Positions 1-10,254 of a stretch of DNA of 64,000 nt are shown piece after piece. The stretch comes from Acaryochloris sp. CCMEE 5410 (GTDB lineage Bacteria; Cyanobacteriota; Cyanobacteriia; Thermosynechococcales; Thermosynechococcaceae), in assembly GCF_000238775.2 (NCBI RefSeq), contig NZ_AFEJ02000001.1:3906001-3970000 (forward strand), written 5' to 3'. How positions within the stretch are numbered: position 1 is the first letter of the stretch; every line of letters begins with the position of its first letter. Below the pieces are notes generated by a model, which saw only the letters and a list, made by a program, of their open reading frames with translations, ran no database searches and was not told the origin of the DNA. The position numbers and the translations under genes are program-made.

Positions 1-436
1 GGAAACCGTAGGCTTTAATTGCGTCTAAATCTTCAATGGTGCGATAGACAAAAGTGCCGGTGGCGTCGTTGCCTTTGATGGGAGGGACAAAGGGGTAGGA
101 GCCCGTGGCTATGACCAGTCGGTCGTAAGCAATTTCAAGGCCGTTGGCAGACTTGAGGATCTGGCGTTTGCGGTCAATTTCCACCACCTGGTCGCCAATG
201 TAGGTGGTAATGCCATGCTCCTGATAAAAACCAGGCTCTACCATGGTGAGGCCTGCGGCGGTTTTACCTTCAAAGTACTGACTCAGGTGTACGCGGTCGT
301 AAGCGACACGGGGCTCTTCTCCAAAGGTGACCAGGTGCCAGCGATCGCCACCTCTTTTTTCTACCATTAGCTGGAGAAACCGATGTCCCACCATGCCGTT
401 GCCAACAACGACGAGAGTTTGCTTATGGTTCGGCAT
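1..436 (-). CDS. NirB-like FAD-dependent pyridine nucleotide oxidoreductase, N-terminal part (partial)
   Basis: The minus-strand frame from an ATG at 436 runs off the left edge. About 145 residues are visible, starting MPNHKQTLVVVGNGMVGHRF, with the FAD-binding dinucleotide fold GNGMVG and, further on, LVIATGS typical of this flavoprotein class. The RVAYDRVHLSQYF stretch resembles the start of the large subunit of NAD(P)H-dependent assimilatory nitrite reductase (NirB), which delivers electrons from NAD(P)H through FAD to a sirohaem centre. The sirohaem half lies outside the window, so a shorter NirB-like reductase or a rubredoxin reductase is also possible. The flavoprotein call is firm; NirB is likely but not proven. 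Confidence 0.8.
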   Translation of the reverse strand, partial: MPNHKQTLVVVGNGMVGHRFLQLMVEKRGGDRWHLVTFGEEPRVAYDRVHLSQYFEGKTAAGLTMVEPGFYQEHGITTYIGDQVVEIDRKRQILKSANGLEIAYDRLVIATGSYPFVPPIKGNDATGTFVYRTIEDLDAIKAYGF

Positions 437-662
437 ATGTGTAGTTTTTGAGCAACATACTGAGCACCAGGGTGATCGATCCCTGGCGAAAAAAACAGCC
501 CTTGTATGCGCTAATTGACTGAGATCGATGCAATAAACGCGTTTAGAGGTGAATTATTAATAGTTATTCTCACAAGTACAAAAAATAATACTTGAATATA
601 ACAAGTTGTTATTGAACGGTAATGTTTTGCAAAGCATCTTGCGACATTAGATTGGTTCGCTC

Positions 663-848
663 TTGTCTAGTTCTCAAAAAAATCTACAAAATGATTTCAG
701 TTACATCTATTTCTCGACGGTGACGACTGGCTTCGATTGGGTCAACAAAGCAGACCTATACCAATTCCTTGAACAAGCCCAACAAGATGAAATTGCTGCC
801 GAGCAAAATTTTCGAGCAGTGGTGCAACACAAACTTCAGCAGCCATAA
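663..848 (+). CDS. Small hypothetical protein (61 aa), doubtful
   Basis: A 61-codon frame with a TTG start, MSSSQKNLQNDF..., ends 5 bp before the stop of the convergent kinase gene. It is acidic and glutamine-rich and has no membrane segment. There is no obvious ribosome-binding site. I do not recognise a family. It fits the space between the divergent NirB-like gene and the kinase, but it could be a chance frame. Confidence 0.3.
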   Translation: MSSSQKNLQNDFSYIYFSTVTTGFDWVNKADLYQFLEQAQQDEIAAEQNFRAVVQHKLQQP

Positions 849-853
849 TCCAC

Positions 854-2674
854 TTATGGTCTGTATATCACCCAGCCTCTAGAGGTGAGAAACTGACTGT
901 TGGAGTTTGAATTGCCATAACTGAGCATTTCATGTTTGGCTGACTTGGGACAGCCATTGGAACTCTGTTCACCCATACAGAGCAGATTCCAGCCCGCAAA
1001 TGAAGTTGAACTGCCGGGAGTAATTGGTTCAACGCCAGGATTGACTGATTGAAATTGGTTAAATAATTGATTCAGTGCTAGAAATTGGGACTGACTGAGA
1101 GACGCAATGTTGGCACTATAAGCGGGAATGGGTTGATTGGGATTTTGGATCACTTGATCAACAATAGAAAGCTCAGGTTGCCTTGCTGGTGGGGGCGTAC
1201 TCCTAAGATCTTGCACATCAGGTTTAGCCCATTGAGGTTTGAGAGATGTGCGACAGCGCGGGTTGTCTAAGTTGCAGTACAAGTCTGGACACTGAAGCTG
1301 TTGCCAAAGGGCTGCCTCTTCACCATAAAAGAAATCACTGCCAATACCAGGGCCTCTGGGTAAGAGAACATTACAGGCATGTTGTCGAGTGCCCGTAATT
1401 TTTAATACACCAGCCGTATAAGTCTGAATTTTGTCATTACTGCTATTGGCAACGTTGACTGTTTTGGTAATGGCAGGGCTGGAGGGCGTTTCATTGCTGG
1501 GGGTGTCAGTTGAAATGGCTCCCTCATCCGGATCATTGAAGTTATCAGCAGAGGCGGCTGCCTCATCCTCAGCATCTTGCTCTGCAGAATTTGTAGAAAC
1601 GATGGGATTCACTTCCTGAACGGGCGGTTTTAAGATCATGGCTGCCCCCATAATGCTGGCGGCAATTACGCTAGTGCCTGCAATTACAGGAATTAACCAG
1701 TTCTTACTCGGCTTTACCTTTGCCTGGTTAGACATTGGTGCAGCAGGTTGTGAAGTCATGGGTGTTGGCACGACATACTCAGTTGTTGCTAAGGTGCCTG
1801 AAGTTTGTGGAGTGGGTGGTGTATCCCTAATGGGAGTCGAAGGATTGACGACTGTTGATTTTGCTTGTTGTAAGGCTTGGATCGCTTCTCCTGCGGTTTG
1901 ATAACGCTCTTTGAAGTGGTAGCGCACCATTTTGGTGAGAAATTGAGCAAATCCACTGCTAACGTCGGCTTGGTCGATCCAAACCAGCTCACCTTCATCA
2001 TCTTCTGGGAGTTGAGCTGGTGAGAGTCCTGTGAGGGCTTGAATACCGATAATGCCAACGGCATAAAGGTCGCTGCTAAATCGAGGCTTGCCACGAGTTT
2101 GCTCAGTGGGCATGTATCCTGGGGTGCCAATTGCGATGGTTTGGCTGACTTGTCCTGATACAACGGTTTGCTGGGCACGCACTTCTTTAACCGCTCCAAA
2201 ATCAATCAGAACCAGTTGGTTGTCTTGTTGGCGGCGGATAATATTGTCTGGCTTAATGTCCCGATGAATCACCTTTTGGTCATGGACAAACGTAAGAATA
2301 TTGAGAATTTCCTCCATTAGCTGGATAACCTGGGGCTCACTCCAACGCTGGCCGAGAGGTAGCTCCTGAGTCAGCGGATGCCCTTCAATAAATTCTTGTA
2401 CCAGATAAAATTCAGCACTTTGCTCAAAGTAAGCTAACAGCTGGGGAATCTGAGGGTGTTTCCCCAGTTTTTGGAGAATTTCTGCTTCGCTAAAAAATAA
2501 ACGCTTAATCGTAGTGAGAAAGGCAGGATCTGCCTTGGCAGCATGGAGGCGCTTGACCACGCATTGGGGCTGACCGGGTAGGTGGGTGTCTTTGGCGATA
2601 AACGTTTGTCCCATCCCGCCAGCAGCGAGTGGTTGGATAATTTCGTAGTGTCCAGCAAGAATTTGTTCAGTCAT
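854..2674 (-). CDS. Membrane-anchored serine/threonine protein kinase
   Basis: This 606-residue protein has an N-terminal Hanks-type kinase domain: a glycine loop GGMGQTFIAKD near residue 18, the lysine in VVKRL, the catalytic loop HRDIKPDNI, the DFG motif DFGAVKEV and the activation-segment GTPGYMPTEQ. All catalytic residues are present, so it should phosphorylate protein Ser/Thr. A linker rich in Pro, Thr and Ser leads to one membrane helix near residues 327-350 (NWLIPVIAGTSVIAASIMGA). The outer C-terminal part, with several cysteines, is of a kind I do not recognise and may be the sensor. No partner is evident from its neighbours. Confidence 0.93.
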   Translation of the reverse strand: MTEQILAGHYEIIQPLAAGGMGQTFIAKDTHLPGQPQCVVKRLHAAKADPAFLTTIKRLFFSEAEILQKLGKHPQIPQLLAYFEQSAEFYLVQEFIEGHPLTQELPLGQRWSEPQVIQLMEEILNILTFVHDQKVIHRDIKPDNIIRRQQDNQLVLIDFGAVKEVRAQQTVVSGQVSQTIAIGTPGYMPTEQTRGKPRFSSDLYAVGIIGIQALTGLSPAQLPEDDEGELVWIDQADVSSGFAQFLTKMVRYHFKERYQTAGEAIQALQQAKSTVVNPSTPIRDTPPTPQTSGTLATTEYVVPTPMTSQPAAPMSNQAKVKPSKNWLIPVIAGTSVIAASIMGAAMILKPPVQEVNPIVSTNSAEQDAEDEAAASADNFNDPDEGAISTDTPSNETPSSPAITKTVNVANSSNDKIQTYTAGVLKITGTRQHACNVLLPRGPGIGSDFFYGEEAALWQQLQCPDLYCNLDNPRCRTSLKPQWAKPDVQDLRSTPPPARQPELSIVDQVIQNPNQPIPAYSANIASLSQSQFLALNQLFNQFQSVNPGVEPITPGSSTSFAGWNLLCMGEQSSNGCPKSAKHEMLSYGNSNSNSQFLTSRGWVIYRP

Positions 2675-3487
2675 AATATCCCCTCTCTGGAGTTAGTTTT
2701 CCCTGTAAGAGAAGAGGATGTTTCACAGGAGTGAAGGATTGCTCTAGGCTTTGGTGTGAGGATTATAGCTTTTTAAGGGATGTTGGAACCTTGCCAAAAA
2801 TGATGGTCTTCATATCCCATGATTTTGAAGTTAGTCCTGACAATATCGGCTGAGCTGAAAGCTATGTTGGAGCTGTTTAGAGAGATGAAATGACCTCAGA
2901 ATTAAGATTGTCCCCATTCAAATCTGCAATTTTGAAACCGTCTATGGATCAAGGAGACCAAATCAATCTGAACACTCCAAACTCCTTCTTCTGTGAAGTC
3001 TTCACCAATTTGGAGTAACAAAACATCTGCTTCCTGAGTAATGGCTTTAATGGTTTCTTCGTGCTTTTGGCAATGAGTATAGATGCCATAGATTTTGGAT
3101 TTCTCGCTGCCAGCAAAGTAATCCCAAATCAGATCTCCTTCATCATATCCATCTAGATCTTCTCCTGCCTCACAGTAACGATATCTAGATCTGAAATCTT
3201 CCTTTTCATTAAAAATATCGTTGACTAGACAACCATAGAAAAACCAGCGGTCATATTCTCGAACGATCCTAGTTAATTGGGTGGCCTCAACATCGGCATA
3301 CAGGACCTTGCCATGATCGCCACTGTTGGCAATAAAAAAATATAAGAATCCTGTTTTAGGTAGGAAGTCTAAGGGATCGAAAGCAGAAAATTTCTTCAGA
3401 TCTAATTGAGCAGCGAAAAACATATTTTCTGGATAATCCAACGATTCTGGTAAGTCCACAATTGGGCCACCAATACGGGATGCACCT

Positions 3488-4652
3488 CAGGGCTGTTTTA
3501 AGTTAGCAGCGAAAAAATAATATCGACCCGATTAGCAAGCTTAGTCATCGCGGTTTTGAGGGATTGATAGTCGTTTAGCCGCAGGATATTAATCCCAATA
3601 GTTCTAAGCACTGACCAATTGAGCAGTGCTTGTTCATCTTCGAGTCGATAATCATCTTCGCCAAAACAACATCCTTCGGCCAATGCAACCGATTTTCAAT
3701 GCCCCAATGTTCTCGGACCAGAGATTGCCAATGCTGGGGTGAGGTGGCAGCTGAACTGATGTAATAGGCCGTATTGTGATACTCCTTTCCTTTGCTTTGT
3801 GCCCCATCGTTGGACACAAAGCACAGAGCGAATTGCCTCCCATTCCTGTAAGGCTATGCCGACAGGCTCATAAACCTGTATACACCGATGTTCATCTCGT
3901 CCTCTACTTTGGGCGGAGTGGATGTGCTCAGCCATGGGTTTAAGACACTCAAAGTAAGTCTGGAGGTGGTCGTAAAGTCTTCCCTGATTGGATTTGACCG
4001 CCACAAGATAGTCGTTACCCGAGGCCACAATCTTCTCAAGTGTTTTTTGGGCGTGTAAGGCATCCATGGTAATCAGCAAGCCATCGAGTTGAAGGGTTTC
4101 CAACAAAGCCTGGACGACTTTGATTTCGCTATTATCCTCCTGAGTGAGGGCTTCGAGCTTGAGGGTGATGCCTGCTTCCACCGCAAATAAACTCACCAAC
4201 CCTACAAAACGCTGCTTCCCCTTGGCATCTGTCAGCCCCTGACGAATCCGTTTGCCATCAATGGAGGCTGCATAATTATCGGGAGAGTGAGTCTGGGCTT
4301 TCGAGAGCATCCATGCTTCAAATTGGTGGCTCAACGCTTGGAAGTCAAGCCCCTTCATCACTCGACGAAAGGTACAGTGAGACGGAACTTCGAGGCTCTC
4401 AAGCCCCAATAGCTCACTTAAAGGCTGGCGATAATCGCTCACAAAGGTTTCTAACGGACGGTACCCTTGATATCCAGCAAGCATGCCCATCACCATCAAT
4501 AGCAACAGCAGCCATAACGGATGAATACGGCCATGGGCACTGCGGAAATCCGGGACTTGCTTCAAAGTATCGATTAGATGGCTCATCGGTCTCTCTACTG
4601 TTGGTCAGTAGAACCATCCTATTTTTTCTAGGAGGAACGTAAAACAACCCTG
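3488..4652 (-). mobile_element. ISAs1-like insertion sequence (1165 bp) with target duplication
   Basis: The ends are near-perfect inverted repeats: CAGGGCTGTTTTAAGTT at the left and, reversed, CAGGGTTGTTTTACGTT at the right. A 10-bp direct repeat GGATGCACCT flanks it at 3478-3487 and 4653-4662. Length, repeat type and transposase all fit the ISAs1 family, which makes 8-10 bp duplications. The perfect duplication and the intact host frame on excision suggest a fairly recent insertion, although the transposase is already frameshifted, so this copy probably moves only with help from another. Confidence 0.92.
3498..4586 (-). pseudogene. ISAs1-family transposase, frameshifted
   Basis: The frame from an ATG at 4586 encodes an ISAs1-type DDE transposase: DFRSAHGRIHPLWLLLL at the N-terminus, then AASIDGKRIRQG, LLITMDALHAQK and YLVAVKSNQG. 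It leaves frame near 3800. The expected continuation HWQSLVREHWGIENRLHW lies in the frame of 3575-3817. A second shift near 3650 moves the last part (LRLNDYQSLKTAMTKLANRV) into the frame ending at 3498. Two independent shifts indicate decay rather than programmed frameshifting. Confidence 0.88.
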
Positions 4653-4706
4653 GGATGCACCTAGAGCAAAATCAACAGAGGTGTGATCTATATCGTTTTC
4701 CTTCAT

Positions 4707-5061
4707 ATAACTACTACAGTTCAAGGATTTTGGATAATACCGTTGTGAGGCAGGCGTAAATCGGATAATTTTGTACATCAAAAAGCCTATAAATCAATTA
4801 CCGATTAAGAATTTTGGGTGAAGCGATGATATCGTTTCTCTGTCATCAGTTTTCCCTCCCAGAGAAGGGAACTCACCTGACTTTCGTTAACACTATGTAG
4901 TTACGATTCGAGGATCCGGGCTAGAGGTGCGTTGTTCTGGTGGGATACTGTACGACTGATCGCTGGTGGACGATACCACCCTGTTCTAAGATAGCCAGCA
5001 TTAAGACCCACAACATCATGATGTTCTGTATGGTCTGGGCAAATTACTGGCAACCGAATTT
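4707..5061. other. Intergenic region, no gene seen
   Basis: This holds the probable upstream region of the split DUF1963 gene and the leader of the next membrane-protein gene. I see no convincing ORF, RNA gene or strong terminator. An imperfect TTCCCT/AGGGAA hairpin near 4851-4870 lacks a T-tract. Confidence 0.5.
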
Positions 5062-5646
5062 ATGACTGCTGATCATCCTTTATCGGCTCAACAACAAGAG
5101 CTTAGCCATCTCAATTTCCGTGTTTTGGAAGTGACGTCAGACACGATTATTGCGGCTCGGCGGACCTTTAATTGGGAATGCCTATTGACGTGGGTGAACT
5201 ACACCGTCTTTGTCCGCCGTGTTCCTCTCCTCAATGCTCAGGTCATGGAAACCGATCAACAGACCTTAATGCAGAAGGCTCAGCAGGCGAATCAGTCACC
5301 ATTGCCTCGGGGGTTTCAATCGGGTAATGCCGTTTTGGTTGCCTATATTGCCGACCAAGTAGATTTAGAGGCGCGCCAACTCTGTCAGCGAAAAACGAAA
5401 ATTCGATTTGCTCAGTTTTATGTACCTGCCGCCTCGGATCATGAAGGGCAAACGTATCTGATCCAAAAAACGCCCCTGTGGGGATTTATCTATTACGTCA
5501 AATTTCGCTACATTCTCAACCGTCTCTTAAAACCGACAGGAACACCGAATCAGGAACCCCGATCAACGGCTGGCCTGATCCTTACAGGAGTCTTTGTTCT
5601 GTACATGCTGTTCTTGGTCGTGATTCTGGCTACGATCTTTAATTAG
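5062..5646 (+). CDS. Hypothetical protein with C-terminal membrane helix (194 aa)
   Basis: The frame starts MTADHPLSAQQQELSHLNFR and ends in one strongly hydrophobic helix (LILTGVFVLYMLFLVVILATIF) at residues about 170-193, so it is probably tail-anchored with the soluble part in the cytoplasm. The soluble part contains a tryptophan/aromatic segment (WECLLTWVNYTVFVRRV) and many basic residues. I do not recognise a family. The next gene, 160 bp downstream on the same strand, encodes an exported DM13 protein and is probably separately expressed. Confidence 0.7.
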   Translation: MTADHPLSAQQQELSHLNFRVLEVTSDTIIAARRTFNWECLLTWVNYTVFVRRVPLLNAQVMETDQQTLMQKAQQANQSPLPRGFQSGNAVLVAYIADQVDLEARQLCQRKTKIRFAQFYVPAASDHEGQTYLIQKTPLWGFIYYVKFRYILNRLLKPTGTPNQEPRSTAGLILTGVFVLYMLFLVVILATIFN

Positions 5647-5806
5647 CAGTGAATGCTTAGATTGCGAAGGTGCCCCATCGGTTTGCTAGCGCTCTCCTCT
5701 CAGCAAATCCTCAAGTTTATTTATGAACCTCTCAGGGGCGGATCAAATCCCTCTCAAAATGTCCCGGCATTATTAGAGATAAGTTCAGTCTTACAGGGAA
5801 TTTGTT

Positions 5807-6265
5807 ATGAAACGTCTTGCTTTTGGCACCTTATCCGCTTTTCTGCTTGCAACTAGTGTGATTCAGCCCAGCCTAGCCATCGAATCGGTTCTCCAAGGGA
5901 ATGCCAATGAATCGTCTTTTCTCGTGGCTAAGAAATCGGTTGTTGCATCTGGACAGTTTGTTACCGTCAAAAAACAATCCACGGGTTCCGCTCAGATTAT
6001 TTCTAAAGGCGGCAAGCGCTATTTAGAATTAAGCACTGACTTTAGTACTGCTAAAGGCCCTGATGTAAAAGTGGTCTTGTCTCGTCAAGCTCAGGTTCCA
6101 GGCTCCATTGAAGAAGGAACTTATGTAACCCTAGCTCCTCTACAAAAGTTTCAGGGTAAGCAACTTTATGAAATTCCTAGCGATATTGATTTAGACGATT
6201 ATGCATCAGTGGCTCTATGGTGCAGACAGTTTAATGTCACGTTTGGGTATGCTCCCCTTAGTTAG
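5807..6265 (+). CDS. Exported DM13-domain protein
   Basis: The 152-residue product starts with a typical signal peptide (MKRLAFGTLSAFLLATSVIQ, cleavage likely near SLA-IES). The mature part matches the DM13 domain: SGQFVTVKKQSTGSAQII, then YLELSTDFSTAKGPDVKVVL and a C-terminal VALWCRQFNVTFGYAPL with the conserved cysteine. DM13 domains have been proposed to be redox or cell-surface modules; function in cyanobacteria is not established. The length suits a stand-alone domain in the periplasm. Confidence 0.85.
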   Translation: MKRLAFGTLSAFLLATSVIQPSLAIESVLQGNANESSFLVAKKSVVASGQFVTVKKQSTGSAQIISKGGKRYLELSTDFSTAKGPDVKVVLSRQAQVPGSIEEGTYVTLAPLQKFQGKQLYEIPSDIDLDDYASVALWCRQFNVTFGYAPLS

Positions 6266-6729
6266 TTTCATGATGGGAAGATGAGTGGTCTAATCCTCTG
6301 GACTGGAGTAGACTATCCCAGATTTGCTCTCAATCCTTTTCATGTGAATAGTGTTCGCCCGAGTCTCTTGTACCGATGGGGTAATCTTCCAAGCGCTTCT
6401 ATGAAGATTGCTCCATTTTTTATAGGGGCCGGTTGATAGCTACAAATAAGGGTAAGGGTCTGGGTCTGACCTACAGTATCGCCAAGTGGGTCAATGGTGA
6501 ACTTGAAGATAGGGGCTATGACACCTCGCAAGTGCTGGCTCACAATTGAGAAAAATGGCTGACTGGCTCGATGGGGTCATTGGTTGGCACGACTCAAGAC
6601 AGAATGACAAGGGAAAAGCCCTAATGAAGGTTGATCCTCGGGGTTGCGTTTGCCCATACCAAGAAGTTCGGTTATCTGGACAATAACCCGATATTTTAGT
6701 TCGGGCCTTGAAGCTACAATGGGTTAGCT
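6266..6729. other. Intergenic region upstream of groEL
   Basis: Short minus-strand frames exist (for example 6340-6543) but lack family resemblance, a start signal or codon support. A TACAAT at 6715-6720 is a plausible -10 for groEL, just upstream of the CIRCE operator. Confidence 0.4.
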
Positions 6730-6756
6730 TTAGCACTCTCCTCTTGAGAGTGCTAG
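6730..6756 (+). promoter_or_regulatory. CIRCE operator (HrcA-binding) of groEL
   Basis: TTAGCACTC at 6730-6738, nine spacer bases, then GAGTGCTAG at 6748-6756 reproduce the CIRCE consensus TTAGCACTC-N9-GAGTGCTAA with one mismatch in the last base. It lies 66 bp before the groEL start and about 10 bp after a TACAAT -10-like hexamer. HrcA is the known repressor that binds CIRCE; heat-induced derepression of this groEL is therefore expected. Confidence 0.95.
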
Positions 6757-6795
6757 TGTGCTGACAAACATGAAACGTTGTGTGTAATTCACTGA

Positions 6796-8499
<1,704 letters not shown>

Positions 8500-8547
8500 G
8501 CCCAAGCACCTATGACTCGTCAGCACTAAGTTAGCTCTGAGTCTTGC

Positions 8548-8579
8548 AAAACAGCTTGTCATCTGACAGGCTGTTTTTT
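8548..8579 (+). terminator. Rho-independent terminator of groEL
   Basis: AAACAGCTTGTCA and TGACAGGCTGTTT form a 13-bp stem with a 2-base apex and one G-T pair, followed by a run of six T. It lies about 50 bp after the groEL stop. Confidence 0.9.
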
Positions 8580-8919
8580 GGTGTATGAGCAGTCATGCTA
8601 GAGAAAAGTGGCAGTTCCTAGTGCCAACTGCCGTTAGAGCCAGAATTTCAGGTTTGTTGAAGTCTCGAAATCAATACTCTCAGAGCAAAAAAGTGTTAGA
8701 GAATACAAAAAAACTATATTTAATTAAAATTTAATTTTTTATCGGGTTTTGTAGTCAGATCTTTAATTTGAAAAGGGTATTATTAGATACAGAAATGAAT
8801 CGTTCATCTTGCATCGCTTGTCTGTTTGATTCCTGATCAAAGGTGAGTCAGCAAGACGGAAGTAAGGCATTTACCTGAAGGAACGCGCCTCATCCCATCT
8901 ATTCGGTCGGAGGCCAACC
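8580..8919. other. AT-rich intergenic region, no gene seen
   Basis: The stretch between the groEL terminator and the DUF4278 gene is AT-rich (notably 8700-8780) and contains no ORF of note. It must carry the promoter of the DUF4278 gene, but I cannot assign -35/-10 hexamers with confidence. Confidence 0.5.
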
Positions 8920-9366
8920 GTGAAATATTCCTATCGTGGTGTCGAGTACACCCCTGTTTCTCCCTCAGTAGAAGTCACAGAAACTGAAATTATTGGCCAC
9001 TATCGTGGCACTCCCTGCCGCCGTCGGCAGTATGCAACTACGGATCTTCATCAACCCACTCACGTTATGACCTATCGTGGCGTTGAGTATGGACAAGGAG
9101 TGAACAATTCTACAACTCGCCAAGAGTCTACCTTGCCTCAAACACCCAAGATTCCTGATGTTGTGCCTCAATCTATCTCTGTCGGCACAGCCATGAATTA
9201 TTCCAGACCCTCTGGGCGTTTGGGTATTCGGGATGTATCCGATTTGGAAAAAGTTCATAACACTTTTATTCGCCAGACCTTGGAGCATCGTCTTGCTGTT
9301 GCCAAACGTAAAGGCGATCAAGGACTGGTTCAAATGCTAGAGCAAGAGCAGCATCAGCTGAATTAA
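8920..9366 (+). CDS. DUF4278 domain protein with two repeats
   Basis: The GTG start at 8920 follows GGAGG by 6 bp. The 148-residue product begins MKYSYRGVEYTPVSPSVEVT and continues with IIGHYRGTPCRRR, the hallmark of DUF4278, then repeats a shorter TYRGVEYGQG copy near residue 51. The C-terminal third is charged (LEKVHNTFIRQTLEHRL). DUF4278 is common in cyanobacteria and has no known function. No signal peptide or membrane helix is present, so it is probably cytoplasmic. A terminator follows, so it stands alone. Confidence 0.9.
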   Translation: MKYSYRGVEYTPVSPSVEVTETEIIGHYRGTPCRRRQYATTDLHQPTHVMTYRGVEYGQGVNNSTTRQESTLPQTPKIPDVVPQSISVGTAMNYSRPSGRLGIRDVSDLEKVHNTFIRQTLEHRLAVAKRKGDQGLVQMLEQEQHQLN

Positions 9367-9398
9367 CGCTAGCATCAGTCACTGAGTTACTTAAAAGC

Positions 9399-9432
9399 GA
9401 TGCCCTCGATTATCTAAATCGAGGGCATTTTT
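9399..9432 (+). terminator. Rho-independent terminator of the DUF4278 gene
   Basis: ATGCCCTCGATT pairs with AATCGAGGGCAT across a short loop, followed directly by TTTTT. It sits 35 bp after the stop codon. Confidence 0.92.
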
Positions 9433-9540
9433 GTGATGGATAGACTAACCATGGCAGACATTAGTGAACAAAATACAATCCTCTGAACAGATCTTCCAGC
9501 TAACTAATGGCTTCTGGGGTATGGGTGTTTAGTGGGCAGT

Positions 9541-9759
9541 CTAATCGATCGCTTTCAATAACTGTGAGCGCTCTAAAGTCGCTTGTCCAAAGCCAGGAAT
9601 CCATGCAATCCAGCGATCTCGATCTCCTGGGCACAGCAGCAAAGCGGCATCTTCACTGTAGTCAGACAAGGGATTGCGGAGCTGTACCCATTGATGTGCT
9701 CTAGGAACAAAAACGTCGGCTGCTATGGATTGCTGAGGCTTTTTAGTAGAAATACTCAT
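9541..9759 (-). CDS. Small conserved-type hypothetical protein (72 aa)
   Basis: From an ATG at 9759 the frame encodes a 72-residue soluble protein. Its middle part, DYSEDAALLLCPGDRDRWIA followed by WIPGFGQATLERSQL, reads like the small cyanobacterial proteins of unknown function with a W-x-A-W-[IV]-P core. I cannot name a domain. The flanking regions hold no other gene and the frame is convergent with the DUF4278 gene. Confidence 0.65.
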   Translation of the reverse strand: MSISTKKPQQSIAADVFVPRAHQWVQLRNPLSDYSEDAALLLCPGDRDRWIAWIPGFGQATLERSQLLKAID

Positions 9760-10041
9760 TGCTAAGCTAAAATCCGTATCTTTTGATACAGAAATTTTAT
9801 AGCTTTTTTGAAATTTTTTTGTCGTTGATGGTGAAACTTAACTTGGTGTCTAGACAGGCGATATGTCTCCCAATCCCTTACCTAGCCCCCATCTCCATAA
9901 AAGATGAAATAGAAGGATGGATGGGCAATGTTACGTAAAAGGCATAAAACCACATATTTGTATGGGTTTCTATAGGATTTGAGGCTTGTTTAATCACTTT
10001 TTTTATGGTCTAATCTAGCAAAATTCGCACCTGCGTTTTCC

Positions 10042-10149
10042 ATGATTACCTTCAATCCTGTGCTGCTTATTCTGACGATTGCTTCAGGATATTTATTTAC
10101 GATCTATATGGTCTTAGGGCTGATAAAGCAAAGTGATCAGCTCCATTAA
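10042..10149 (+). CDS. Small single-pass membrane protein (35 aa)
   Basis: ATG at 10042 opens a 35-codon frame, MITFNPVLLILTIASGYLFT... ending LIKQSDQLH. It is almost entirely one membrane helix (residues about 7-28) with a short polar C-terminus, the build of small photosystem, cytochrome b6f or NDH-1 subunits. I cannot match it to a named subunit with certainty. A strong hairpin begins 2 bp after the stop, which supports a real transcription unit. Confidence 0.55.
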   Translation: MITFNPVLLILTIASGYLFTIYMVLGLIKQSDQLH

Positions 10150-10150
10150 A

Positions 10151-10182
10151 ATCCCCCCAAAAGACCAGCCTTTTGGGGGATA
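10151..10182 (+). terminator. Hairpin terminator between converging genes
   Basis: ATCCCCCCAAAAG and CTTTTGGGGGAT form a long GC/AT stem with a short loop. There is no long T-tract on the plus strand. It lies between the 35-aa membrane gene and the convergent CsgG-like gene and could serve both. Confidence 0.7.
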
Positions 10183-10254
10183 TCGGTGACTTAATCGGCC
10201 ATGCGCCTGAGAAGCAATTGCTAGAACTGTTCTAGACGGTATAAAGCTGTGAAT

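Larger units (their letters stand above)
2902..4706 (-). pseudogene. DUF1963 (YwqG-like) gene split by an insertion sequence
   Basis: The 3' part (2902-3487) encodes GASRIGGPIVDLPESLDYPE and a body with FFAAQLDLKKF and WSVQIDLVSL, matching the DUF1963/YwqG family, whose function is unknown. The frame stops upstream inside the IS. Removing bases 3488-4662 (the IS plus one target copy) fuses 3487 to 4663 and restores one open frame back to an ATG at 4706, giving 209 residues. The frame stays open for at least about 15 codons beyond that ATG, so the native start may be upstream. The split is seen directly. A residual protein from a GTG at 3459 would lack the N-terminal segment and is probably non-functional. 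Confidence 0.85.

Noticed and set aside
590-606. ACTTG-N7-CAAGT palindrome as an operator for the NirB-like gene
   Set aside because: The arms are only 5 bp in AT-rich DNA and no regulator gene is nearby; chance is likely.
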